Shown: positions 1 to 8,020, numbered from the stretch's first letter. The stretch is DNA of 10,156 bases from Acidobacteriaceae bacterium (GCA_003139975.1 PLHN01000480.1:1-10156); one strand, 5' to 3'. Notes: a model not told the origin generated them from the letters alone. Translations and numbers: made by a program.

Positions 1-2586
1 CAAAAAACCACCAGCCGCAGCCCCCGGTCGACCGTCGGCACGATCACCGAGATCTACGACTACCTTCGACTGTTGTACTCGTCGGTCGGGTTGCCTCATT
101 GTCCGAAATGTGGCAAGCCGATTACCCGCCAGTCCGCAGACCAGATTGTGCAGAGGGTCCTGGCGCTCACGCCGGACGATCGGGTCATGATCATGGCGCC
201 GATTGTGCGCGGGCGCAAAGGCGAGTTTAAAAAGGAGATGGAAAAGCTCGTCCAGCACGGCTTTACGCGGGCTCGGGTCGATGGTGAACTGGTCAGCCTG
301 GAAGACGACCTCCAACTCGATAAGCGCAAGAATCACACGATTGAAGTGGTGGTGGACCGGTTGCTGGTCAAGCCCGGCATCGAGCACCGGCTTGAGCTTT
401 CCATTTCGCTGGCAATGAAACTCGGCGGGGGCCTGGTGCTGGTCGCAGTGGTCAATGGAGAGGAAACGCTTTATTCCTCCGTGCTCGCCTGCCCGGATTG
501 CGGTGTCAGCGTTCCCCAACTGGAGCCGCGCTCGTTCTCTTTTAACAGTTCCTATGGAGCGTGTCCCGAGTGCCACGGCCTTGGGAGCCGCTACGATTTC
601 GATCCCGCCAAAGTAATTGTCGACTGGTCGAAGCCCTTGCTGGATGGTGGCCTCGGGCCGGGTTCGGCTTCGCAAAGTCTGATTCACGGCGTGCAGTTGC
701 TTGCGCAGGCGTATTCGCTCGACCTCGCCACGCCCTTCGAAAAGTTTCCTGAGAAAATTCAGAACCTGCTGCTTTATGGTGAGCAGGCGCGAGGGGGGAA
801 AACAGGTTTCTTCGGCGCGATCGGGCATCTCAAGCAGACTGCTGAGAGTTCGACCTCCGATACCTACCGCGATTATCTGATGGATTTCATGTCGGCCACC
901 GAATGCCCGGCGTGCCGGGGGCAACGCTTGCGCGCCGAGAGCCTGGCTGTCAAAGTCGGCGGTCTGTCAATTGCCGACTTCACCGGGCTGCCGATTTCGC
1001 GTGCTCTCGAAACTGCGCGCAAAATTAAACTGGTGGGCCGCGACGAGACCATCGCCAGCCGGATTCTCCACGAAATCGTGGAGCGTCTTGAGTTCTTGAA
1101 TGCGGTCGGCCTAGGCTATTTGTCTCTAGGGAGGTCGGCAGCCACCCTTTCCGGCGGAGAAGGCCAGCGGATTCGCCTGGCCACGCAGATCGGGTCGAAA
1201 CTTCGCGGCGTGCTCTACGTTCTCGACGAACCTTCCATTGGCCTCCATTCGCGCGACAACGGACGCTTGCTGGCCGCGCTCGAAAATCTGCGCGATCTTG
1301 GAAACACGGTGCTCGTCGTCGAGCACGATGAAGAAACCATCCGCCGCGCCGACTACGTGATTGATCTTGGCCCCGGCGCCGGACGTCACGGAGGCGCGCT
1401 CGTTGCCAGCGGCACGCCCCAGCAGATCATGGATACGCCATCGTCGCTCACGGGCGCTTATATGGCGGGACGCCAGCGTATTGCCATGCTGCCGGAGCGC
1501 CGCAGCCCGAACGGCAAGGCCATTACCATTCTCGGCGCGCGCCAAAATAATCTTAAGAATCTTGACGTCGTGTTTCCGCTTGGCGTCATGACCGTGGTTA
1601 CGGGTGTCTCCGGCTCCGGCAAATCAACGTTGGTGAATGACATCCTGTATCGCGCTCTGGCGCGCCAGCTCTACCGTTCGCGGGAGGAGCCCGGCGCACA
1701 CAAGTCGATCACCGGCAGCGAGCTGATTGATAAGGTGATTCGGATTGACCAGTCGCCCATCGGGCGCACGCCCCGCTCCAATCCCGCGACCTATACCGGA
1801 ATCTTCTCGCTCGTCCGCGATTTCTTCGCCATGCTGCCGGAAGCGCGCGAGCGCGGCTACAAGCCCGGACGCTTTTCCTTTAACGTGTCCGGCGGGCGCT
1901 GCGAAGCCTGCCAGGGGGAAGGCCAGCGGCGCATCGAAATGAATTTTCTGCCCGACGTTTACGTGCAATGCGAAGTGTGCGGCGGCCACCGCTACAATCA
2001 TGAGACGCTCACGGTTCGCTTCAACGGATATTCGATCGCCGACCTGCTCGAAATGCCGGTAAGCGATGTGCTGCACATTCTGGAAAACATTCCCCAGGTC
2101 CGGCAAAAGCTGCAAACGCTGGTCGATGTCGGCCTGGGATACATTCATCTCGGTCAATCTGCGGTTACCCTTTCCGGAGGAGAAGCGCAGCGTATCAAGC
2201 TGGCTCGCGAGCTCAGCAAGCGCCAGACGGGCAAGACTCTTTACCTGCTTGACGAGCCCACCACTGGCTTGCACTTTGACGACGTGCGCAAGCTCCTCGA
2301 CGTGCTGCACCGGCTGACCGACCTGGGCAACACGGTCATTATCATCGAGCACAATCTCGACGTGATCCGCAACGCCGACTGGATCCTGGACCTTGGCCCC
2401 GAGGGCGGAGCGGAGGGCGGCCGCATCGTCGCGCAGGGCACGCCCGAGCAGGTCGCACGCGTGAAGAAGTCGTACACTGGCCAGGAGTTGGCTTCGTATT
2501 TCAATGGCTCTGCTCTGAATGGTGCTACCGCTAGCAACTCCGACCGGAATTCATCTTCTGAGACCGCCCGACAGGAATCCGCGTGA
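1..2586 (+). CDS. uvrA: Excinuclease ABC subunit A (UvrA), N-terminus missing
   Basis: UvrA is the DNA-damage sensor ATPase of nucleotide excision repair; it dimerises, scans DNA with UvrB and loads UvrB at lesions. The frame is open from base 1 ([17 protein letters not shown], typical of UvrA), so the gene starts upstream; about 100 residues including the first Walker A are off the window. A TTG at 73 is internal. Numbering the 861 visible residues from base 1: a CxxC at 34/37; zinc-type cysteines at 164/167/188/191; CPAC at 302-305; first ABC signature LSGGEGQ at 383-389 and Walker B with D409-E410; second Walker [10 protein letters not shown] at 535-543; cysteines 634/637/657/660; second signature LSGGEAQ at 724-730 and D751-E752. 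Both ATPase halves look intact. The last ~30 residues are a Ser/Asn/Ala-rich tail that appears non-conserved. The stop overlaps the start of the next gene. Confidence 0.98.
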   Translation, partial: QKTTSRSPRSTVGTITEIYDYLRLLYSSVGLPHCPKCGKPITRQSADQIVQRVLALTPDDRVMIMAPIVRGRKGEFKKEMEKLVQHGFTRARVDGELVSLEDDLQLDKRKNHTIEVVVDRLLVKPGIEHRLELSISLAMKLGGGLVLVAVVNGEETLYSSVLACPDCGVSVPQLEPRSFSFNSSYGACPECHGLGSRYDFDPAKVIVDWSKPLLDGGLGPGSASQSLIHGVQLLAQAYSLDLATPFEKFPEKIQNLLLYGEQARGGKTGFFGAIGHLKQTAESSTSDTYRDYLMDFMSATECPACRGQRLRAESLAVKVGGLSIADFTGLPISRALETARKIKLVGRDETIASRILHEIVERLEFLNAVGLGYLSLGRSAATLSGGEGQRIRLATQIGSKLRGVLYVLDEPSIGLHSRDNGRLLAALENLRDLGNTVLVVEHDEETIRRADYVIDLGPGAGRHGGALVASGTPQQIMDTPSSLTGAYMAGRQRIAMLPERRSPNGKAITILGARQNNLKNLDVVFPLGVMTVVTGVSGSGKSTLVNDILYRALARQLYRSREEPGAHKSITGSELIDKVIRIDQSPIGRTPRSNPATYTGIFSLVRDFFAMLPEARERGYKPGRFSFNVSGGRCEACQGEGQRRIEMNFLPDVYVQCEVCGGHRYNHETLTVRFNGYSIADLLEMPVSDVLHILENIPQVRQKLQTLVDVGLGYIHLGQSAVTLSGGEAQRIKLARELSKRQTGKTLYLLDEPTTGLHFDDVRKLLDVLHRLTDLGNTVIIIEHNLDVIRNADWILDLGPEGGAEGGRIVAQGTPEQVARVKKSYTGQELASYFNGSALNGATASNSDRNSSSETARQESA

Positions 2587-3542
2587 ACGCATTCCCCGAT
2601 GACCTAAGCCCGGCGCGTCCGGCCCAGCCGGAGCAACAGAATGGCGTGGACAGCCCCGAGCGCGAAAACGGCGCCCACGAAGGCACAGGTCAATCCTCGG
2701 CGCCGTCGGACGCTCTCGTTGTTGACATCACGCCCTCAGCAATCGACGTGCCCGCTGAATCCGGTGCGACAGGTGAGCCCTCGCTGATCGCGCCCGCTCT
2801 CGAAACGCTGCGCGATCCCGCGTGGTCAGGTCTGGATGTCCTGCGGCTTGTTTTTATCGCCGTCATTGCGCTCTTCATAGGAATTTTCACCGTCCTCTTT
2901 GCCGCGCGCACTTGGCTGCGCCCTCACGCCTCGCTCGTCAGCCTGGCTCGCGTCCCTCTCATTGTGGTGGCCGGACAGGCGGTTGCCTACGTTCTGGTCC
3001 TGGCTTACATGTACGTCCTGGTGACACGCGAGCGCGGCCGACCCGATTTTCTCGCTGCCATCCATTGGAATTGGCCGCAGAACATCGCGCCGTACCTAGT
3101 CGGGGGCGTCGTGCTCTCGCTCGCATTGCAATTGCTGGCGCACCTCCTGCCCATGCCGAAGAATCTTCCAATTGATATGTTCTTCCGCACTCCGGCTGAA
3201 GCTTGGGCGCTCACGATTTTCGGCATCACTCTGGCGCCATTGATGGAAGAACTCTTCTTTCGCGGATTTCTCTATCCCGTCCTGGCCCGCGGCATCGGCT
3301 TCACGGCCGCCATCTTTACTACTGGATTTGCCTTCGCGTTGCTTCACGGGTCGCAGCTTATGTTCTCCTGGGGTCCCGTGCTGGTCATCTTCCTGGTGGG
3401 CACGGTCCTCACGATGGTTCGAGCGTACAAGAACTCTGTAGCCGCCGGTCTCCTCGTTCACGTCGCCTACAACGGAACGCTTTCCGTGCTGATGTTCATG
3501 GGCACAGATGGATTTCGGCATCTGGAGAAGCTGAATCAGTAG
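2583..3542 (+). CDS. CPBP-family intramembrane metalloprotease-like membrane protein
   Basis: A 319-residue protein of the CPBP (CAAX protease/bacteriocin-processing, ABI) family, whose members cleave or protect substrates within the membrane. All three family motifs are present: EExxxR (E222, E223, R227), FxxxH (F251, H255) and HxxxN (H293, N297), so it is probably catalytically competent. Residues 1-80 are Pro/Ser/Glu-rich, look disordered and have no signal peptide. Hydrophobic segments follow at roughly 86-108, 122-147, 168-190, 208-221, 240-254, 264-279 and 286-304. The GTG start overlaps the uvrA stop (GTGA), which suggests translational coupling. Later starts are unlikely because the frame has no good ATG before the first membrane helix. 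The substrate cannot be told from sequence, and the link to uvrA may only be positional. The stop codon TAG touches an inverted repeat. Confidence 0.88.
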   Translation: MNAFPDDLSPARPAQPEQQNGVDSPERENGAHEGTGQSSAPSDALVVDITPSAIDVPAESGATGEPSLIAPALETLRDPAWSGLDVLRLVFIAVIALFIGIFTVLFAARTWLRPHASLVSLARVPLIVVAGQAVAYVLVLAYMYVLVTRERGRPDFLAAIHWNWPQNIAPYLVGGVVLSLALQLLAHLLPMPKNLPIDMFFRTPAEAWALTIFGITLAPLMEELFFRGFLYPVLARGIGFTAAIFTTGFAFALLHGSQLMFSWGPVLVIFLVGTVLTMVRAYKNSVAAGLLVHVAYNGTLSVLMFMGTDGFRHLEKLNQ

Positions 3543-3618
3543 AGTTCTCAGTTCCCAGTTCTCAGTGTTGCCACGTGTGCGTCTCTTCTGAGAACTGAGA
3601 ACTGGGAACCGAGAACTC
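3542..3618. repeat. Heptamer-built inverted repeat between CPBP gene and pyrE
   Basis: Two 24-nt arms (3542-3565 and 3595-3618) are reverse complements with one mismatch. The left arm is a 7-nt tandem series read as GTTCTCA, GTTCCCA, GTTCTCA from 3544. The right side reads TGAGAAC, TGAGAAC, TGGGAAC, CGAGAAC from 3589 to 3616, one unit more than the left. The loop of about 29 nt includes this extra unit. The element starts at the last base of the upstream stop codon and ends 31 nt before pyrE. As RNA it would form a long stem at the 3' end of the uvrA-CPBP transcript. No T-run follows it directly, so it is not a classic intrinsic terminator. Confidence 0.9.
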
Positions 3619-3632
3619 GGTCCTCCGGCCCG

Positions 3633-3641
3633 TGTTATCGT
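3633..3641 (+). promoter_or_regulatory. Possible extended -10 element of pyrE
   Basis: TG-T-TATCGT matches an extended -10 (TGnTATAAT) with four of six hexamer bases and ends 8 nt before the pyrE ATG. If used, transcription would begin at or within a few bases of the start codon. No convincing -35 box is seen, because the preceding region is the inverted repeat. The call rests mainly on similarity in spacing with two other genes in the window (tonB-like and scoA). Confidence 0.3.
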
Positions 3642-3649
3642 AGAAATTC

Positions 3650-4231
3650 ATGTCTACACCACGCCAAGAGCTTCTGGAGATGCTTGCCCGCAAGTCATTT
3701 CGACTCGGCGAATTCAAACTTTCGTCCGGGGGAACCAGTGACTACTACATTGACTGCCGCACGACCACGCTTGACGCGCGCGGCGCCCAACTCGTCGGCC
3801 AGGTCTTCCTCGACGAAATGCGCCACCAGGGCTGGCATGCCGACGCCATCGGCGGTTTGACCATGGGTGCAGATCCCATCGTTGTGGCCGTTGCGGTCGT
3901 AAGCAGCACGCTGCACGGGTTCTTAGTTCGAAAGGCCGAAAAGCAACACGGCACCGGCCAGCGCATCGAGGGCTTTCGGGATAAAGACGCACGCGTCGTG
4001 ATCGTAGACGATGTTTGCACAACGGGGGGCTCCACGGTGCAAGCCATTGAAGCCGCCCGCGATTTCGGTTTTAAGATCACAGGCGTGATGTGCCTGGTAG
4101 AGCGCGAGGAGGCTCACGGGCGGCCGAATGTGGAAAAAGCTGCCGCAGGGGCGCCCTTCGTCGCGATCTTCACAGCGAACGATGTAAGAAAGCAGCATCT
4201 AGCAATCAACCAGCGAACGACCAACGATTGA
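3650..4231 (+). CDS. pyrE: Orotate phosphoribosyltransferase
   Basis: PyrE joins orotate to PRPP to give orotidine 5'-monophosphate, the fifth step of de novo UMP synthesis, in the cytosol. The 193-residue product has the PRPP-binding motif [14 protein letters not shown] at 116-129 with acidic pair D120-D121. The flexible catalytic loop ([18 protein letters not shown], about 91-108) supplies R94, K95, K98 and H100. The N-terminal [16 protein letters not shown] segment (22-37) is also typical. The ATG has no Shine-Dalgarno sequence but follows a possible -10 box closely. The last eight residues (INQRTTND) and the stop codon fall in a heptamer-like repeat shared with the scoA-scoB spacer, so this tail is probably not functional enzyme sequence. 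mtnA begins 4 nt after the stop, so the two are probably co-transcribed. Confidence 0.97.
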   Translation: MSTPRQELLEMLARKSFRLGEFKLSSGGTSDYYIDCRTTTLDARGAQLVGQVFLDEMRHQGWHADAIGGLTMGADPIVVAVAVVSSTLHGFLVRKAEKQHGTGQRIEGFRDKDARVVIVDDVCTTGGSTVQAIEAARDFGFKITGVMCLVEREEAHGRPNVEKAAAGAPFVAIFTANDVRKQHLAINQRTTND

Positions 4232-4233
4232 TT
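4204..4233. repeat. Heptamer-like repeat fragment overlapping the pyrE stop codon
   Basis: The stretch reads in 7-nt steps as AATCAAC, CAGCGAA, CGACCAA, CGATTGA, TT. Its ends are reverse complements (AATCAA at 4204-4209, TTGATT at 4228-4233). The inner words ACCAGCGA and CGACCAACGA also occur, 4 nt apart, in the reverse complement of the left arm at 8022-8051. It therefore looks like a short or decayed copy of the same repeat family. It encodes the last residues and stop of pyrE and leaves only 2 nt before the mtnA start. Confidence 0.55.
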
Positions 4234-4235
4234 TC

Positions 4236-5279
4236 ATGATCCACACTCTCGAATGGACCGACCACGGTGTACGCTTCATTGACCAGACCAAGCTGCCTAC
4301 CGAAGAAACCTACGTGACCTGCACCACGCACCAGCAGGTCGCCGACGTTATCCGCAACATGGTTGTGCGCGGAGCTCCGGCCATCGGTGTGGCTGCAGCG
4401 ATGGGCATTGCGCTCGGGGTCAAGAATTCCAAAGCTGAAAACGGTGCTGATCTCAAGAAAGAATTCGACCAGATCTGCGAGGCCATCCGCCAGACGCGGC
4501 CTACCGCGGTCAATCTCTTCTGGGCCATTCGCCGCATGCAGGAGAAATTCGAAGTCCTCCGCATCCGCCCCATCCCGCAAGTTAAGCAGGCGTTGATCGA
4601 AGAAGCGCAGCGCATGCACGCCGAAGACATTGCCGCCAATAAGGCCATGGGTCGACACGGCGCCGCACTCATGCCCGCCAGCGGGGGCGTCCTCACGCAT
4701 TGCAACGCAGGAGCGCTGGCCACGGCCGGTTACGGCACTGCGCTCGGTGTCATTCGCGCGGCCATCGAGCACGGCAAGAAAATTCACGTTTACGCCGATG
4801 AGACGCGCCCGTTTCTGCAAGGTTCGCGGCTCACCGCGTGGGAGTTGATGAAGGACGGCATTCCAACCACAGTGATATCCGACAACATGGCAGGCGCAAT
4901 GATGAAGCAGGGCAAAATCGGGGCCATCGTCGTGGGCGCCGACCGCATTGCCGCGAACGGCGATGTGGCGAACAAGATTGGAACGTACACGGTGGCTGTG
5001 TTAGCCAAAGAGCACGGCATTCCGTTTTACGTGGCCGCGCCGATTTCGACCGTCGATCTAGCAACCCCCGACGGCAGCAAGATTCCGATTGAACAGCGCA
5101 ATGCCCGCGAGGTCACGCACATTGCCGGGAAGCAGATGGTGCCGGATGGAGTGGAAATCGAAAACCCAGCATTCGATGTGACCCCGGCAAAATACGTGGC
5201 GGCAATCATCACCGAGCGCGGAGTGGCGCGCGCGCCATACACGAAATCGCTAAAGCAGCTGTCGGAGGCGCCTGCGTAG
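4236..5279 (+). CDS. mtnA: S-methyl-5-thioribose-1-phosphate isomerase
   Basis: MtnA converts 5-methylthioribose-1-phosphate to 5-methylthioribulose-1-phosphate in the methionine salvage pathway, recycling the methylthioadenosine left by polyamine synthesis. The 347-residue length fits the family. Key segments are [11 protein letters not shown] (45-55), [10 protein letters not shown] (154-163) with the expected catalytic C156, the sugar-phosphate-binding stretch [18 protein letters not shown] (187-204), and [18 protein letters not shown] (234-251) with the expected catalytic D236. These separate it from the related eIF2B alpha/beta/delta subunits. The ATG lies 4 nt after the pyrE stop and has no recognisable ribosome binding site, because a repeat fills the upstream sequence; translation is probably coupled to pyrE. 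No other methionine-salvage gene is in the window. A GC-rich hairpin follows the stop. Confidence 0.96.
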   Translation: MIHTLEWTDHGVRFIDQTKLPTEETYVTCTTHQQVADVIRNMVVRGAPAIGVAAAMGIALGVKNSKAENGADLKKEFDQICEAIRQTRPTAVNLFWAIRRMQEKFEVLRIRPIPQVKQALIEEAQRMHAEDIAANKAMGRHGAALMPASGGVLTHCNAGALATAGYGTALGVIRAAIEHGKKIHVYADETRPFLQGSRLTAWELMKDGIPTTVISDNMAGAMMKQGKIGAIVVGADRIAANGDVANKIGTYTVAVLAKEHGIPFYVAAPISTVDLATPDGSKIPIEQRNAREVTHIAGKQMVPDGVEIENPAFDVTPAKYVAAIITERGVARAPYTKSLKQLSEAPA

Positions 5280-5284
5280 GGACA

Positions 5285-5307
5285 GCCGGGCGAGGCCCGG
5301 CGGTTTT
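5285..5307 (+). terminator. GC-rich hairpin with T-run after mtnA
   Basis: GCCGGGC (5285-5291) and GCCCGGC (5295-5301) form a perfect 7-bp stem with a GAG loop, followed by GGTTTT. It starts 6 nt after the mtnA stop and lies 6 nt before the hydrolase ATG. It fits a factor-independent terminator with a short T-run, closing the pyrE-mtnA unit. Its tight position means it could also act as an attenuator or mask the hydrolase start. Confidence 0.6.
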
Positions 5308-5312
5308 CGGTG

Positions 5313-5984
5313 ATGCCCACAGTCTCCCAGTCCGGCCTAACCTTCGACAGCGGCGGCAAGCCCATCCGCCTCGATGCATATATCCCCGCGGCCAATGGCA
5401 ATCCCCTCCCCGCCGTCGTCGCCCTTCACGGCGCAGGCGGCGACGTCCAGGGAATGGACCAATCCGCCATGCTCCTTGCCGAGCAGGGATTTGCAGTTTA
5501 CGTCCTGCACTATTTTGATCGTACCGACACTGAGTCCGCCGATAAGGCGACCATTCTGCGCAACTTTCCCATCTGGATGAAGACGCTCTGGGATGCCGTC
5601 AGCTTCGTCGAAAAGCAGCCGGCCGTCGATCGCGAGCGCATCGCGCTCCTTGGTTTCTCGCTTGGCGCTTATCTCTCGCTCGCGAATTCATCAATTGATA
5701 ATCGCGTCCAAGCCGTGGTTGAATTCTTCGGCGGCCTGCCGCGCGAAATGAAGCTCTTCATGCGTCGCCTCTGCCCGGTGCTCATCCTGCACGGCGAGGC
5801 CGATTCCACTATCCCGGTAAGCGAGGCCTACAACCTGCAGCGGCTGCTGGAAGAAAAAGTTATTCCCTATGAAATCAAAATCTATCCGGGAACCGGGCAC
5901 GGTTTTGAAAACGACGTATGGCGCGATGCGGGGCCTCGCACACTGCGATTCCTAAAGAAGCATCTGGCGGCGCCCCAGAAATAG
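5313..5984 (+). CDS. Small alpha/beta-hydrolase, dienelactone hydrolase-like
   Basis: A 223-residue cytosolic alpha/beta-hydrolase of the dienelactone hydrolase/acyl-peptidase-like superfamily. The nucleophile elbow is GFSLG with S116. The acid is probably D164 (HGEADSTIP) and the base H196 (YPGTGHGF). LHGAGG at 38-43 supplies the oxyanion region. True dienelactone hydrolases use cysteine as nucleophile, so the serine here argues for a general esterase or peptidase-like enzyme with unknown substrate. There is no signal peptide. ATG 5313 was chosen; a GTG directly before it (5310) would add one residue. No Shine-Dalgarno is visible, since the hairpin after mtnA takes up the upstream sequence, and no clear promoter is seen. 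Expression may depend on read-through from pyrE-mtnA. Confidence 0.85.
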   Translation: MPTVSQSGLTFDSGGKPIRLDAYIPAANGNPLPAVVALHGAGGDVQGMDQSAMLLAEQGFAVYVLHYFDRTDTESADKATILRNFPIWMKTLWDAVSFVEKQPAVDRERIALLGFSLGAYLSLANSSIDNRVQAVVEFFGGLPREMKLFMRRLCPVLILHGEADSTIPVSEAYNLQRLLEEKVIPYEIKIYPGTGHGFENDVWRDAGPRTLRFLKKHLAAPQK

Positions 5985-6040
5985 GCGATTCGGCAAGATA
6001 TGGCTGGATCTCGATTTCTGCAACCGCCGCAGACCATTCA

Positions 6041-6049
6041 TGTTAAATT
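6041..6049 (+). promoter_or_regulatory. Possible extended -10 element of the TonB-domain gene
   Basis: TG-T-TAAATT resembles an extended -10 (four of six hexamer bases) and ends 9 nt before the ATG at 6059, in a locally AT-rich patch. A start site about 7 nt downstream would leave almost no leader. No good -35 hexamer is present at 16-18 nt spacing. Support comes from the matching arrangement before pyrE and scoA. Confidence 0.35.
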
Positions 6050-6058
6050 CTTCGCGAT

Positions 6059-6889
6059 ATGCGCCTTCTTCGAATGCTGATCCTTGTCCTCTTTGCTGCA
6101 TCCATCAAACTTATAGCTCAGTCCGACAACTTATCCCCGACACAGCCAGGCAATCCTAACGCAACGCCCCCGCAAGCTTCGGAACCTTCAAGACCGAAAG
6201 ACAGCGCCCAGGGTTCCCCCTCACCCACCTCTTCTCCCAAGCCGGGAGACTCCGTCCGCCTTGAGCCTATTAAGACACCGAAAGCCGACTACCCGATCCG
6301 CGCCGCACAAGAGGGTATCCAAGGCCAAGTCTGGGTGAAAGCTTTCATCAGTGAGACGGGCGATGTCGACAGCGTTGAAGTCATCAGCGGCGATAAGATG
6401 CTTGCCGAGGCGGCCGTCGCTGCCGCTAAGAAATGGAAGTTCAGGCCGTTCATCAAAGACGGAAAGCCTGTCAAAATCGCCACGAAGATACCATTCAGCT
6501 TCGCTTTCAGTGACAAAGTTACCGACACCACACCGCCACCCAGTGCAGCCAAGGACAGTGGTGGAAGTGCGGGAGGTGGAAGCGCCCAAGGCGAGAATAA
6601 GAATGTAGTGCAGGTGCCACAGGGAGTCTCGGCAGGGCTGTTGATCCACAAGGTCGCGCCTGTATATCCCGAATCTGCGCGGAGGAATCACGTTCAGGGG
6701 ACCGTTGTGTTGCAGGCATCGATTGACAAAGATGGCCGGATCGCCGACTTAACGCCAATCTCTGGCCCAAAGGAGTTGATTCCCGCAGCTGTGGGTGCGG
6801 TTCAGCAGTGGCGATATAAGCCGTATCTTCTTGAGGGCAAACCGGTAGCTGTCAAGACGGAGATCGTCGTGAATTTCCGGTTGCAGTGA
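6059..6889 (+). CDS. Exported protein with two TonB C-terminal domains
   Basis: The 276-residue protein starts with a hydrophobic export signal (MRLLRM then about 14 nonpolar residues, possible cleavage after A20), so it should be periplasmic or anchored by this helix. A Pro/Ser/Lys-rich linker (about 21-66) leads to a first TonB C-terminal domain at 68-151 (IKTPKADYPIRAAQEGIQGQ; later WKFRPFIKDGKPV). A Gly/Ser-rich linker (152-190) and a second TonB domain at 191-276 follow (VAPVYPESARRNHVQGTVV; later WRYKPYLLEGKPV). Classical TonB carries one such domain, which contacts TonB-dependent outer-membrane receptors and passes on force from ExbB-ExbD. Neither exbB, exbD nor a receptor gene is near, and the N-terminal helix lacks an obvious TonB-type SxxxH motif. 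It may be a periplasmic accessory rather than a true energy transducer. Confidence 0.85.
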   Translation: MRLLRMLILVLFAASIKLIAQSDNLSPTQPGNPNATPPQASEPSRPKDSAQGSPSPTSSPKPGDSVRLEPIKTPKADYPIRAAQEGIQGQVWVKAFISETGDVDSVEVISGDKMLAEAAVAAAKKWKFRPFIKDGKPVKIATKIPFSFAFSDKVTDTTPPPSAAKDSGGSAGGGSAQGENKNVVQVPQGVSAGLLIHKVAPVYPESARRNHVQGTVVLQASIDKDGRIADLTPISGPKELIPAAVGAVQQWRYKPYLLEGKPVAVKTEIVVNFRLQ

Positions 6890-6991
6890 CGTGTGTGCGG
6901 GTGCGACTAAACTCATTCGCGCCGTTTGCGGACGAGGGGATGAACGCGCCACGCATCCAGGAACTTTTCCAGCCCGGTTCCGTACCATCCC

Positions 6992-6998
6992 AAGGAGG
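6992..6998 (+). promoter_or_regulatory. Strong Shine-Dalgarno of the small membrane protein
   Basis: AAGGAGG lies 5 nt before ATG 7004. It is the clearest Shine-Dalgarno sequence in the window and decides in favour of this short frame over the longer overlapping frames in the same stretch. Confidence 0.85.
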
Positions 6999-7003
6999 TC
7001 GCT

Positions 7004-7204
7004 ATGTTCGCCTTTCTGCTCTGGTGCATTTTGTTTGTTCTTTGCTGGCCGCTCGCCCTCCTTGCGCTTGTTCTTTATCCGCTCGTGTGGCTTGTGCTGC
7101 TGCCGTTTCGCATCGTGGGAATCGCGGTCCACGGCGTGCTGGCTTTAGTGCGTGCGGTGATCCTGTTTCCAGTTCGCCTGCTCAGCGCGCCGTTCCGGGT
7201 TTAG
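7004..7204 (+). CDS. Small two-helix membrane protein of unknown function
   Basis: A 66-residue, almost wholly hydrophobic protein. One helix covers about residues 2-32 (LLWCILFVLCWPLALLALVL and on), probably with a break at Pro25. After PFR a second helix covers about 36-57, and the protein ends in a basic SAPFRV tail. Charged residues are nearly absent apart from arginines at the junctions and end, and there is no enzymatic motif. A near-perfect Shine-Dalgarno 5 nt upstream shows that it is a real gene although short. It lies 114 nt after the TonB-domain gene and may be transcribed from its own promoter. I recall similar small proteins in Acidobacteriota but cannot assign a function. It could be a membrane-stress or envelope microprotein. 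Confidence 0.75.
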   Translation: MFAFLLWCILFVLCWPLALLALVLYPLVWLVLLPFRIVGIAVHGVLALVRAVILFPVRLLSAPFRV

Positions 7205-7319
7205 GCGAACTGGCAAGAAGCCTCCCTCCGTTCGGCCGGAATGACAATCCAAAATGCAGGCGGTGCCTTTGTTCGCAAGAACGATGGATACTAAGAACTG
7301 AGTCCGCTAGCCGGGGGTT
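7205..7319. other. Convergent intergenic region with a dispersed-repeat-like patch
   Basis: This is the spacer between the last plus-strand gene and the end of scoB. It holds no supported gene. On the minus strand, 7247-7215 begins TTGTCATTCCGGCCGAACGG, which resembles a TTGTCATTCCGAGCGAAGC-type sequence that I recall as dispersed between genes in Acidobacteriota. At 7291-7303, CTAAGAACTGAGT matches 11 of 13 bases of the unit pair CTGAGAACTGAGA at 3588-3600. A weak 5-bp stem (GCTAG at 7306-7310, CTAGC at 7320-7324) straddles the scoB stop. No strong terminator for either direction is visible. Confidence 0.4.
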
Positions 7320-8003
7320 CTAGCTCTCCATGGTTTTCAAGGTGGGACTGACAATGAGCTTTGGTTCGGTGGCCCGCTGCACGTCTTCAACCGTCAGCCC
7401 TGGCGCCATTTCCTCGAGCAGCAATCCCTGCGGAGTGACGCGGATGTACGCCATCTCGGTGACAATCGTATCAACGACCTTCACGCCCGTGAGCGGGAGC
7501 GTACATGTTTTTAGAATTTTCGGCTGACCATCTTTCGTCGCGTGCTCCATGGCAATGATGACGCGGCGCGCGCCGGCGACCAGGTCCATCGCCCCGCCCA
7601 TGCCCTTGACCATCTTCCCAGGGATCATCCAGTTTGCAAGGTTGCCTTGTTCGTCGACTTCCATCGCGCCGAGCACGCTCAGGTCGACGTGGCCGCCGCG
7701 AATCATGGCAAAAGAATCGGCGCTCGAAAAATACGCAGTGCCCGGAAGTTCGCTGACCGTCTCCTTGCCCGCGTTGATCAGGTCGGCGTCTTCGGTGCCT
7801 TCGACCGGATAGGGCCCGATGCCGAGCATGCCATTCTCACTCTGGAGAATCACGTCCATCCCAACGGGAACATGGTTCGCGATCAGGGTGGGCATGCCAA
7901 TGCCGAGGTTGACGTAAAATCCATCGCGCAGTTCGCGAGCGATTCGCTTTACGATGCGGTCGCGCTTTTCGGTGTCTTTCGACGGTTTGGCTTCAGTAGG
8001 CAT
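7320..8003 (-). CDS. scoB: 3-oxoacid CoA-transferase subunit B
   Basis: The beta subunit of a two-subunit class I CoA-transferase, which moves CoA from succinyl-CoA (or a similar donor) to a 3-oxoacid such as acetoacetate, linking ketone-body or short-chain acid use to acetyl-CoA. The 227-residue product has the family active-site motif LQSENGMLG with catalytic glutamate E56, the [10 protein letters not shown] entry segment (31-40), and [20 protein letters not shown] (103-122). ATG 8003 was chosen. An upstream in-frame ATG at 8072 would add 23 residues read through the inverted repeat, ahead of the point where family similarity starts. scoA lies just upstream on the same strand with a 90-nt spacer filled by this repeat. 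Acetate or other acyl-CoA specificity cannot be ruled out from sequence. Confidence 0.94.
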   Translation of the reverse strand: MPTEAKPSKDTEKRDRIVKRIARELRDGFYVNLGIGMPTLIANHVPVGMDVILQSENGMLGIGPYPVEGTEDADLINAGKETVSELPGTAYFSSADSFAMIRGGHVDLSVLGAMEVDEQGNLANWMIPGKMVKGMGGAMDLVAGARRVIIAMEHATKDGQPKILKTCTLPLTGVKVVDTIVTEMAYIRVTPQGLLLEEMAPGLTVEDVQRATEPKLIVSPTLKTMES

Positions 8004-8020
8004 AGGATTCTCTAGTGCAA

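Noticed and set aside
1126..1545. Minus-strand open frame of 139 codons opposite uvrA
   Set aside because: Shadow of the uvrA coding frame with no ribosome binding site or recognisable motif.
1624..2352. Long minus-strand open frame (242 codons) opposite uvrA
   Set aside because: It is antisense to the strongly conserved second ATPase half of uvrA. The GC-rich codon pattern opens the opposite strand, and the translation shows no recognisable domain.
3542..3618. CRISPR array from the repeated short words
   Set aside because: Units are 7 nt, contiguous and palindromically arranged, with no 25-40 nt repeats, unique spacers or cas genes.
5313..5984. Naming the hydrolase a true dienelactone hydrolase
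   Set aside because: The nucleophile is serine (GFSLG) rather than the cysteine of classical enzymes, and no chlorocatechol pathway genes are near.
6886..7323. 145-codon plus-strand frame starting with GTG over the stop of the TonB-domain gene
   Set aside because: The GTGA overlap looks tempting, but the translation is low-complexity Arg/Ala/Ser/Cys-rich. It is another frame of the small membrane gene at 7004, which has the strong ribosome binding site.
7542..8015. 157-codon plus-strand frame opposite scoB
   Set aside because: Antisense shadow of a well-recognised CoA-transferase gene; no domain seen.
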